A stretch of DNA of 64,000 bases, from assembly GCF_000003815.2 (NCBI RefSeq), contig NC_049993.1, forward strand, positions 10,115,505 to 10,179,504, written 5' to 3'. This document shows positions 45,801 through 54,300 of this stretch, one piece after another (within the stretch, counting starts at the first letter, position 1; each line of letters starts with the position of its first letter). This DNA is from Branchiostoma floridae (taxonomy: Eukaryota; Chordata; Leptocardii; Amphioxiformes; Branchiostomatidae). The notes under the pieces were generated by a model. It was not told the DNA's origin and searched no databases. It worked only from the letters and a program-made list of their open reading frames with translations. The translations under genes were made by a program, and so were the position numbers.

Positions 45801-47028
45801 ATCCCAATGAACCTAGTCTCCAAGCAGACCCTACGATGCCTGAAGAGATAGTATCAAAGCTGGCAAAGGAGTATAGCCGGCCAAAGGGAGATAGCCAGCC
45901 AAAGGGAGTCAAACGGGCACCGGAGCAAGCAGACCCTACGATGCCTAAAGAGATACAGTCAAACCTGCCCTAGCGACCACCTTTTCTCAACGACCACCTG
46001 GCCAACGCGACCGCGACCGGCCCAAATTGGGACCCATAACGACCGCATCATTTTCAAATTTGAGGTTTTCATTTTTCTTTTAATGATAACTAGCGCGATT
46101 TTGTGCCGAAATCGGCCAATTTGCGTCGGATTTTGGGGTTAGATTTACAGTTTACAGTGTGTGTGTTGTATTTAACATTAAAGACCTCTCTTCTTTGCGT
46201 GCGTGCAGTGTGCTTGCTATTTGGCATTAAACACAACGGAAACCATTTATACTTTGCATCGGGCATGTTTTGAGTCGATACTCTTCTCAGCGACCACCTG
46301 TCCAAATCGACCGCTTTTTTCTGGTCCCCCGGGTGGTCGTCTTGGGCAGGTTTGACTGTAGTATCAAAGCTGGCAAAGGAGTATAGCCGGCCAAAGGGAT
46401 ATAGCCGGCCAAAGGGAGTCAAACGGGCACCGGATCCGGAGCAAGCAGACCCTACGATGCCTAAATAGATAGTATCAAAGCTGGCAAAGGAGTAAAGCCG
46501 GCCAAAGGGAGATAGCCGGCCAAAGGGAGTCAAACGGGCACCTGGTGCCGCTACACTAAGTCCCTTGCCAGCTTTGATACTATTTCTAAGGCACCGTAGG
46601 GTCTACTTGGAGACTACAATGAACCGCAACGTATCAGTCTGTGTCCAACATTTAGACCTACGTCTTATATTTAGAGAGAAGCAGATACTAAATTGACGAA
46701 GTATTCATCAGCATATATGTGGAGCTCACTCACTTTTCAGGGCATACATCTTCCCTTGGGACAGGTCTGCATTGTACTGTGCAAGATCCTTCTGACACTG
46801 TTGGCTGATGTTGGCGGTGGGTTGGGCGGTGATGGAGATATCAGTCCCGTTTTCGGTGCGCGAATCGCGGACGGTGTCGGCAAGATTCTGCTGAAGAGGC
46901 CCTTTCGAGCCGAATAAGGAAGCCAATAACTGGGCCGAGGCGTCGAGAACACCCTGGTTCCATACTGCCTGGGACCTGGCTATGGCAAATACAGCCGAAC
47001 AAAGACAAATGTACAGCAACAGCCTCAT
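30847..47028 (-). CDS. nrf-6-like acyltransferase-3 family membrane protein, 16 exons
   Basis: Coding exons on the minus strand: 46734-47028, 40899-41062, 40167-40245, 39749-39848, 39544-39640, 39337-39391, 38969-39136, 38094-38187, 37065-37166, 35926-36094, 35491-35570, 35032-35133, 34694-34802, 34256-34454, 33155-33297 and 30847-30957. Every intron is GT-AG, phases agree and the total is 688 aa. The protein starts with a signal peptide (MRLLLYICLCSAVFAIARS). An extracellular NRF domain follows, with cysteines in CQKDL, YYQCVNI and AVCVPSSCS. About ten membrane segments then carry the acyltransferase-3 signature IKCLNGIRFLSMSWIILGH. It resembles C. elegans NRF-6, needed for fluoxetine sensitivity and yolk transport, and its family of putative O-acyltransferases. 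The substrate is unknown. The signal peptide and the closing exon (FFLGHLALSFGMGFLVSV) suggest it is complete. Confidence 0.92.
31945..32345. repeat. 39/40-bp minisatellite, 10 copies, in nrf-6-like intron 15
   Basis: The phrase aacattgcaagttctgatgt starts at 31952, 31992, 32031, 32070, 32109, 32149, 32188, 32227, 32267 and 32306 (the last unit reads gcgag). Unit lengths alternate between 39 and 40 because of a T-run variant (gttttgtgt versus gtttttgtgag). The asparagine- and threonine-rich frames on the other strand are artefacts. Confidence 0.95.
32577..32690. repeat. direct repeat, copy 2 (~110 bp)
   Basis: Partner of 30285-30395 in the same orientation. It includes ggcccctgcaacaatat and gttatagtatatagtat. 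This copy lies in the last intron of the nrf-6-like gene and the first lies beyond the gene's stop. Confidence 0.85.
32838..32942. repeat. two tandem ~53-bp units
   Basis: The phrases atcagttgacctgag and ccaaccatccccctgatc occur twice in succession. Nothing is coded. Confidence 0.8.
33361..33543. mobile_element. foldback MITE, family 'ttccaacacaaaggtataca', copy 1
   Basis: The left arm (33380-33435) and right arm (33485-33543) are inverted repeats around cacaaaggtatacacggatc. The outer sequence gtagtaatcatag is shared with the second copy at 37783-38012. It lies in intron 14 of the nrf-6-like gene, just upstream (minus strand) of exon 15. Confidence 0.8.
34597..34651. repeat. (ATTC)n microsatellite
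   Basis: Tandem attc units with occasional aacc interruptions, in an intron of the nrf-6-like gene. Confidence 0.9.
34927..34977. repeat. (CT)n pyrimidine tract
   Basis: A ct-rich run about 55 bases from exon 12 of the nrf-6-like gene. On the gene strand it is purine-rich and lies just inside intron 12. Confidence 0.85.
35729..35810. repeat. (GA)n purine tract
   Basis: About 80 bases of near-pure ga repeat on the plus strand, in intron 10 of the nrf-6-like gene. On the gene's sense strand it is a pyrimidine tract. Confidence 0.95.
36145..36331. mobile_element. foldback MITE with 38-bp inverted ends
   Basis: The left end (ccaccaggtgccaaaatacc) and the right end (ggcggtattatggcacctgg plus tgg) are inverted repeats over about 38 bases, with a 110-bp interior that is also partly self-complementary. 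It lies in intron 9 of the nrf-6-like gene. No coding sequence. Confidence 0.85.
36765..36829. repeat. (AT)n microsatellite
   Basis: About 65 bases of pure at repeat. Its true length is likely to vary between alleles. Confidence 0.97.
37255..37740 (+). mobile_element. tRNA-derived SINE
   Basis: The head gactgcgtagcgcagcggca resembles a polymerase III A box region, and the B box ggttcgaatcc follows at about 37308. A conserved body (cactttacacgactttcctc) comes next, and the element ends in a (tgac)n tail near 37720-37740. Truncated relatives with the same B box and body lie at 41460-41560 and 43690-43790, and a diverged body near 52287-52390. It sits in intron 8 of the nrf-6-like gene in the opposite orientation. 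Confidence 0.8.
37783..38012. mobile_element. foldback MITE, family 'ttccaacacaaaggtataca', copy 2
   Basis: The inverted arms at 37783-37835 and 37945-37996 share the phrases tatacacggatcaaattttc and acaaaa. The outer right flank, read inward, matches the outer left flank of the copy at 33361. This copy is longer and also lies in an intron of the same gene. Confidence 0.8.
38816..38926 (-). repeat. tRNA-like sequence with hairpin
   Basis: On the minus strand, cccgggttcgattcccggg is a perfect T-arm/B-box-like stem-loop. Upstream, gtcagttacgctacttg pairs with an inverted copy at about 38905-38925. No complete cloverleaf can be drawn, so it is more likely a tRNA-derived SINE fragment than a tRNA gene. 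Confidence 0.5.
40269..40431. mobile_element. foldback element, family 'tagtctccaagcagacccta', intact copy
   Basis: The ends are inverted repeats of about 49 bases (tagtctccaagcagacccta at the left, its complement at the right), followed inward by a second inverted pair (ggccggctat). The total is 163 bp. Other copies lie at 43529-43676 (half), 45814-46616 (expanded), 56101-56263 and 60364-60675. It is in intron 2 of the nrf-6-like gene. Confidence 0.88.
40847..40942 (-). repeat. tandem duplication of exon-2 tail plus splice donor (nrf-6-like)
   Basis: Two units, 49 and 47 bp, share cacctgtgttgtctgttgaa and tagtcatgtagaact. The unit at 40896-40942 holds the last 44 coding bases of exon 2 and its donor (cag|gtgagt). 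The unit at 40847-40895 lies inside the intron and also ends in a usable donor (cag|gtgtgt). Use of the outer donor would add 49 bases and meet a stop within five codons. Confidence 0.9.
41447..43676. repeat. 2.23-kb tandem duplication, copy 1
   Basis: This stretch is nearly identical to 43677-45953, offset about 2230 bases. It begins in a SINE body (gtggccctttccccagagg) and ends inside a half foldback element. The open frames repeated in both copies are in non-coding repeat sequence. It lies in intron 1 of the nrf-6-like gene. Confidence 0.93.
42656..42805. repeat. sub-repeat, two units (copy 1)
   Basis: About 60-bp units of the form gaagctggtgtgttacgccg followed by ggttataccggctatatag. The matching place in copy 2 (44884-45085) has three units. 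Confidence 0.85.
43677..45953. repeat. 2.23-kb tandem duplication, copy 2
   Basis: Second copy of 41447-43676 with few substitutions and small indels, one extra ~60-bp sub-repeat and an extra ctgaa near 45782. Its right end passes into the expanded foldback element at 45814-46616. Confidence 0.93.
44884..45085. repeat. sub-repeat, three units (copy 2)
   Basis: Three units of the ~60-bp repeat, against two in copy 1. It shows expansion or contraction after the larger duplication. Confidence 0.85.
45814..46616. mobile_element. expanded foldback element, 'tagtctccaagcagacccta' family
   Basis: The outer ends are inverted repeats as in the 163-bp copy at 40269. The interior holds three tandem copies of the segment running from gtatcaaagctggcaaagga to the next agaccctacgatgcctaaa. 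A separate 403-bp element is inserted at 45956-46358. Confidence 0.85.
45956..46358. mobile_element. 403-bp MITE with TA target-site duplication
   Basis: Ends cagtcaaacctgccctagcg and its inverted partner (...caggtttgactg) enclose a 350-bp interior with further agcgaccacc repeats. It interrupts a tandem sub-unit: intact units read agagatagtatc, while here agaTA, the element, then TAgtatc are seen. TA is therefore duplicated, as for Tc1/mariner-type and some other DNA transposons. No transposase is encoded. Confidence 0.9.
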
Positions 47029-47717
47029 GGTTCTGTTCGTATAAGCAGAGCACCCGTGAGCGGCACTTCGTCACCACAGCCTGGCGCGATGCAAATAAGA
47101 TCCAGAGGGTTGAAACAAATTTGATACCAGATCAGCAGACTGGCGTAGTTACGCAAACAGAGATACGCCCTGATGACATTTTGCGAAGTGAGATGTAGGT
47201 TAATTGGGGGCACTTGTTTATGGAGGTAAAGATATGCAATTCGTTACATGTACGCCTTGGACAAAAGTTGCTTAGGTTTTCAGACAGCGAACCCATGTAA
47301 GAAATGGTCGATAGCCCCAGTGGAACCCATGTAACGTTAACTAAGCTTTATTCCTTTAGTGATAAATTTGTACCTAGAAACCCCCGTGCGAATGTCTGAA
47401 TAGGTACAACTACCCAAACTGCTGACCCAGCCGTTTGGTCTTTACTGTGTACATGTATGTATACCAAAGGTCTGTTTTCCGTACATGAAGATAACTATGT
47501 CATTTCAACACTGAGTTACTTATTCTAACAACTGACATGGATGTTTTTCACACTGCCCTTAGTTTGCGATTGTACAACGGATGTGACCAAATCCGAAGCT
47601 ACTTCCATGGAATATTCCGTTTTGTATTCATATTTCACTATCAATGCAAAGGTCGATGAATTTTTTCCCGAAAATGTTTGGCTATCCTACATCCATTATC
47701 ATCAGTCCCACACGGTA

Positions 47718-48095
47718 TTAAGGGATATCAAGTCGACAGACGTTGGTTTCCTGTTGTAACGCTAGTTCACCTTTGTCCGTGGGGTAACCTTTATCCGTTG
47801 TTCTTCAAACAGCACATTTAGGGGTATCAAGTCGACGGACGGCTGTTCATACTGTAATTCTTTTTCGAAATATAGCAGTTCGAACTCATTTCGTTGGCAT
47901 GATAGCTCTAAATACACTGCTTAAGAAAATAACGGATATAGCTTACCCCACTAATAAAGGTGAACTAGCGTTGATATGTTGAAACTATTGTAGTTTGAAA
48001 CTATCGTCCGTCGACTTGATATCCCTAAATACCCGTTTCCTAAAGCAACGTATATAGGTTACCCTGCGGATAAAGGTCAACTAGCGTTAATCCAA
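47718..48095. repeat. inverted and partly tandem repeat near the nrf-6-like 5' flank
   Basis: A unit containing acgctagttcacctttgtcc, ggggtaacctttatccgtt and ggtatcaagtcgacggac appears at about 47718-47850. It recurs inverted at about 47920-47975 and 48000-48095. The whole could form a large hairpin. It lies about 700 bp upstream of the nrf-6-like start codon. Confidence 0.75.
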
Positions 48096-48324
48096 TTATT
48101 TTGTATTTAGCTAAGATTCTTGACAACTGTTGAATTATGAACTTCAAGGTTTCTCTTTACTTATGCAAATAAGATCCTCATTTCCAAAGTTTACATCAGT
48201 TTTGTAATATAATCTTCTCCTCCAAAATGACACACATTGTGCAAGTAGAAAAGTCTCACATTGACAAAGTAGGCTACTGGTAGGCAGAGAAACTGGAAAC
48301 TGTAGCACTACAAAACAGGTGTTT

Positions 48325-48745
48325 TTTTGTGTTTGGCGGATGTGGTGTTCAGCACCAAGGGCAAATAAACCTGTACCTGTGTCTTTGTGCGCATGGGATT
48401 GTGTGAATTCATGTAGTATTCATTACCTAAGAAACGACGTACTGTAGACGATAAAGATTCATTTTTTGTGTTTGGCGGATGTGGTGTTCAGCACCAAGGG
48501 CAAATAAACTTGTACCTGTGTCTTTGTGCGCATGGGATTGTGTGAATTCAATAGTATTCATTACCTAAGAAACGACGTACTGTAGACGATAAAGATTCAT
48601 TTTTTGTGTTTGGCGGATGTGGTGTTCAGCACCAAGGGCAAATAAACTTGTACCTGTGTCTTTGTGTTCATGAGATTGTGTGAATTGAATAGTATTCATT
48701 ACCTAAGAAACGACGTACTGTAGACGATAAATATTCATTTTGAAC
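48325..48745. repeat. three tandem ~138-bp units
   Basis: The phrase tttggcggatgtggtgttca starts at 48332, 48471 and 48609. Units are over 90 percent identical and end in gacgtactgtagacgataaa. No coding sequence. Confidence 0.95.
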
Positions 48746-50215
48746 CCAAGGAACTCATAAGAAGTAAACAGCTTAATAAACAGTCAGGGAGGTATGATCT
48801 TCTGCGATGACCATGGTCACCGATCAACAGCGCCGCCTGACAATCCATACTAGCATTGCAATTTGCTTGTCAAAAACATGTATATTCGTCAACGTTTAAT
48901 TCCGTCATGGATCAAACGAAGCGTCTTGCAATGCTTACTAAAACTGTTAACTTTTCTAGAATCACGGCGATGTATGTTCGGACAGTTCAGTACAAACAAC
49001 ACTTTACAAGGGATCCCGGACGTCCAGAGAAAAATGTGAAATCTTGACCATCTGAAACTTCGCATTCAAGGGGCACAATTTGCTTGTAAACCTAGTTCCC
49101 TAATGCCATTTTTTTTCGATGGCCCTTCCTCGGCTCAAAAAGTTTTCGATGGCCCTACTCTCAGGCCAAAAAACGTTTCAATGCCGGCCCTTCTCACTTA
49201 AATATCGTCAAGTCCCTAGCCATATAGGATTGACGAAATGCATTAATTGATGCAGAGGGTAAGTAGCATTTGAGGGTAACTTTTCCTGGTCTATGGTTTT
49301 GATTATTTAAATGGCACCTTTGTCATCTCCACTTTCCTAGCTTCAAACATGCCTTCCTACGGGGGTGCGGGGATCGTACAATTCCGAAAAAAGGTGGGAA
49401 ATTGGTCCGGGAAGTCAGTCCACGCTAAGGTTCATCCGGCTGGGCGGTCGGCCAAACCCTGTGATAGTAAAACTCTGCTGGAAAATTATTCTCCCTATAA
49501 CAGCCAGCGTAGTCAGGCTGCTAGATCTTGAGACTACCACTTCCACCCAAAGGGTTTACTTTACTGGCATATGCTGCAATAGTGGCATTACTTCCAATAA
49601 CAGCTGTACTGGGCAATTACTAGTATGCTGTGCATTAAAAGGGACATATCGGAAAGTAAATCTTAAAAATGTGAAATAATTTTAATGTTTGGCATATAAA
49701 GTTAATACACTGTGGTCATTTATTCAACATTCGAATACTCCTGACTTCCATATTACAAATGAAGGTAATATATATATTTTTCACACGCTCGAATCAGTTT
49801 TGGGATACCTAGAGTATGCCATCCATTCAACCGAATTGACATTGCCTAATGTAACGGTTACTGTAAAACCTCGTGCCTGATCACGCCACCATACACCATG
49901 TAATCAACAAGACCGTCAAACATGGGGCAGGTATGGGGGATGGGATGTCTACTCTTCCAGGATTATTATTTCTATAATGACACGTTCCTACTTCACCAAT
50001 GTCAATTTTGTTGTATTTAACGTACGAGAAATATAAATATAATTCAATAGAAGTGAACGTACACCGTTGAAACCGATATGTTATACATAAACATTAGCGT
50101 CGCGTTCGGCGTTGACCCATTTCATAATGGTACCGTCCTACCGCATGACCTTCTTTCGTGAACAATCTAGACCTGGTATTTCTGGTTCCACACCCACAGA
50201 ATAACAACGTTGTGT
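48746..50215. other. no recognisable gene
   Basis: Intergenic sequence with short frames only. A short degenerate repeat (cgatggccct, twice) lies near 49118-49160. Nothing else is supported. Confidence 0.45.
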
Positions 50216-50311
50216 TAACTGTATTATTTATATCGCGGGTTTTTACAGCGGGGAGGTTTTTGTAAATATGTGCACATATAATCGTTGTCGCTGAGAGATT
50301 TCGTGACTGAG
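50216..50311 (+). promoter_or_regulatory. candidate promoter and 5' untranslated exon of the TLC-domain gene
   Basis: A TATA-like word (tatttatatcgcgg, about 50222-50235) is followed about 85 bases later by a good donor (gag|gtaagc, at 50311). A matching acceptor (gttttttag, ending 51302) stands ten bases before the ATG of the TLC-domain gene. The exon is inferred from these signals only. Confidence 0.3.
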
Positions 50312-50859
50312 GTAAGCTGATGCCTTATTGTATTGTATTGCATGTTTATTGTTTTATGTTATTGTTTGTCAGTTCAGTCTGGTTTCGCCTAAGTCATTGA
50401 CACGCCGTTCAAAAGCCTGATACGTGTTCGGAGCACAGGGCTGTGAAAGGAGAACACAAGGCCTGGCTCATATAGCGTTTTCTCGTTGGTAAACTGCACT
50501 TTAGCTACCCAAAGCTCCCCACACACAGCCCGAGTCGACTTCAAACGAATGACGTCAAGGTCAAGAATTGTTACTTTACAATAACATAGTGTTTCATGTT
50601 GCACCTCTAGAGATCCTGGCTGTCCATCACAATTTAATCAATTTAAACAGTTTAACCAATGACATTAAAGTAATAAGGGGTTTGACCAATGAAAGAGAGG
50701 CAGCACAAAAATTTGCATCTTTTTGTTTACATTTTGCATATTTTCTACGTTTTGAGGGATGTTTGTGTGTTCATTATTTAATGGACAATATTCTGACTAT
50801 GCAATATTTTACCTCACTATTGTATTTTTACCTCAATGAAAATGGATTTAACATTATAG

Positions 50860-51290
50860 CTTTTGGTGTGTCTGTCTGTCTGTGTGTCTGCCTGTCTGTG
50901 TGTCTGTTTGTGTTTCCGGATTTGTGGTTGAAGCATGTCCTCTGGATGGATTGTAATGATATATGGTATGTAGGTAGGTGTTTGAAAGACGAAGGTCAAG
51001 GTTGATTTTGGGCCCCCTAGTGTGTGACCTTGGTACTGCAGCAGTTGACAGATATAGCTTATGATGTAAGGAAGAAGTGATGTATTTTGGGCTCCAAGCA
51101 GCTTGCTCTGAAACTGCAGGGGCGTTTTTGTCAAAATCTTACAACAAGCATTACACAACAGAACGATGAATTTCCATGATATTTGGCATGCAGATATCTT
51201 TGGCAGAGATGTACATAATGGAGTGCATATTATGCAAATTTCCAGGACTTCATCTGCATACTTAATGAGGAAAATCTAAATTTACAGTGT
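50860..51290 (+). repeat. interspersed repeat, '-gggccccctag-' family
   Basis: A (tgtc/tgtg)n stretch, then ttgattttgggccccctagt, a ctgcag core and a tail with atgcaaat-type words. It is related to sequences at 21.3-22.1, 52.8-53.1, 53.6-53.97 and 55.46-55.83 kb. Confidence 0.65.
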
Positions 51291-51312
51291 TTTGTTTTTT
51301 AGGTGAAGCAAA

Positions 51313-54300
51313 ATGACATCTGCTGTACCCATGTACAGCATAGAACCAGTGTACCTGGCGACCTTCCTTTGTACCATTGTGGTCTGCCTCTGCATCTTCA
51401 AGTTCATTGGTCCCTGGATAATGAGAAGGGTGACAAAGAAGTATGACACCCTGTCCTACATAAAAAGAGTGGAAGTGAACGAAACGTAAGTATGACTACA
51501 TTCAAATATGATTTTATTTCATCTTATTTCATTGAAATTGTAACAATGCAACAGAGTAAATGAAATCTGTGCACCACTTTATTCTATTGTCTAAAGACTA
51601 ATGTTGATTTGATAATATGGGTGACAACTGAGCATGCATCAGTTTTTTTTCCTTTTACAAAAAGATAGTTTTCAATCATATAATTTGAATACAAAGCAGC
51701 TGCTAATATGGTTAATGTGTAATGTACTAAATCGCAAAAAAGAATTGAAAACTAGATAATGAATGAATGTACTGAATGCTACATTGTACATCTCTTAACT
51801 TAAATGTACAATATACAGGGCTCGAAATACTTTTTTCTGCATACCTGCACTGGTGCAGGTAACATTGAAAATTACCTGCACCAGACAAATTTTACTTGCA
51901 CCACTCTGAATTTAGGAAGTACTGAAATTATAGGATCATACTAAAATTATTCAGGAACCATTGCAGCTATTTTTTCTTGGTAACAGTCAATGCAGCTAAT
52001 AACAATCCATATACACTTGCATCATAGGACATTTATGTATAAAACCAAGTTCATGGACCAGTGCAGGTTAGGTGCAGGTACAGGTAGACACCAGAAATAC
52101 CTCAGCACAGCTCCAATTTTACCTGCACTAACCTGCATATGCAGGTAGTATTTCGAGCCCTAATGTTTAGGTACAATGCCATTGTCTTATTAATAACTAA
52201 TTTGTTCAACCTTCCTGACTACTTTCATTAGGAAGGTAACTTTTTAAACTTATTTCTAATCACTTTCAGAAATGTACTGTTTAGTAGTAGTCTTTACACA
52301 ACCTTCCTCACTCCACCCAGGTGTAACAATGGGCACCAGACTTTGGTTGGGGAGGTTAAAGATGCATGGGCTCCGCTCCCTTATATATAGACACAGTGAA
52401 TAACATGACCCACTGCCCTTAAACCTTTTATGTATTCAAATTCACAGAATGATGGCACTGGCACACTCGGCAGTTGTTGGCGTGGCTTCCTGGTACGTGT
52501 ACTTTACACAGGACGACATCAAACCCACACTTACCAGGTCAGATCTATACTAAGTCATGGTTATGTGTCAGAGATATCTGTTGGTAATTTATGTCTGCAC
52601 TAGTATACAATGCATGTATGTTATGGCCTGATGCAGTTTCCTTGTACATTTCCGGCCAATATTTCGCTACCACGTTTCTCCAAAGACAGTAATATTTCTG
52701 ACTCAAACAATTGATGTTAACTTTGTACCATGTAATCCTTGTCCCTTACACTAAAGTTATATTGAACTCTGTATTATTACCTTCGGCAAGAAGGTTATAT
52801 TTTGGGTAGCGTTTGTATCTATGTTTGTAGAAGACCAGCATAATTCAAGAACGCCTGGATGGATTGTATTGTTATTCGATATGTGGGTAGGTCTTGATTA
52901 CACGTAGAAACAATTAGATTTTGGGCCCCCTAGCGGCCTGTTACGGTACTGCAGCGGAACTTCCGGGTTTGATATTTCAAGTTCTGGACATGCTGCGGTT
53001 ATGATTTTTAAGTGGTAGACAGCTCTTGATGCCGAGAGTAAGTGGTATAGGTTTGGGCCCCCTAGCGGCTTGTTTTGGAACTGCTGGGCTGGTATAGTGT
53101 CAGACTTTGAAAGGGAATGACTCAAGAAGGGGTCGACAGATTGTCATTTTAGTATGTAGATAGCTTAAGAAAAGCTTCATATAATTACATATTAATTTTG
53201 CAAATTGGAATCTAATTTGCATAATTAATTAGGAAATCGTCTAAACACGCTCAGTTCCATTATAGGACCATTGACTCAATTGCAACATGTGACATTTGTA
53301 ACTGAGAAAGAGATGAATATTAATAGGTATGTAATGCAAAATAAAGGCCTAATTTGCATACTTAATGAGGACATGCTATAATGTCATTGTGGCAAATGAC
53401 GGGAACTTCTAACTTGTGGCATTTGGAAGTTATGTATAGGTGAACGTCATTCAACATTAATTATGCAAATGAGGACTTCATTTGCATAAATTATCAGAAA
53501 ATATGTAACCTATAAAAACCTTTGTAACATTTATATTGTGTATGTCTGTTTGGTGGAGGAGATGATCAAGTAATATAATTTATGCAAATGAGAACCTTAT
53601 TCGCATAATTAATGACGAACACAATGCATTAATACAGCAGTTGTAAAGGGTAGAATCATTTGGCGAAGGTATGGGGTCGTGGAACTCTAGTTGTGAATTG
53701 GGTAGATATTAGTCTTGATGTTTTGAATAGTACTGCAGCTCTAGCATACATTGTATCCGATGCGAATATTGAGCAACACATTGACTGACAATGTCTATGA
53801 ATGGACAGAATAACTGAAGGTTCATTACGATATTTGCTAGGTGGGTATAAATAGGCGTCAGGAAAACCATGGAGATTATACTGACTATAAGTATAACCTC
53901 CTAGAGAAAACAAAGGTCAAGTTTGAAAATTGACCTCCAGGCAGCTTTCTACGGTATTGCAGCAGCGCTTCTGGTGTTGATACATGTATCTCGTGTTCAC
54001 GCAATGACCCTCATACTGTAAGTTACTGTAAATGTTTTTAAGTTCGCGGGGATCTAATTTCGCGGTAGCGGGAAAAACGACTTTTCGCGGTGGATTTAAG
54101 TTCGCGGTAACACCATACACTGCAATCTAATATCATAGTAGAAAAATGTTCGCGGTGGTTTTAAATTCGCGGTGAAGTGGTCACCGCGAAAACCGCGAAC
54201 ATTAATCCACCGCGAACATTTCTGCATTTACAGTACTCAATAGCAATTTATGTGACTGTTACAGGTACAATTCTCCTCCTGTGTTGTTCATCGACTCCAT

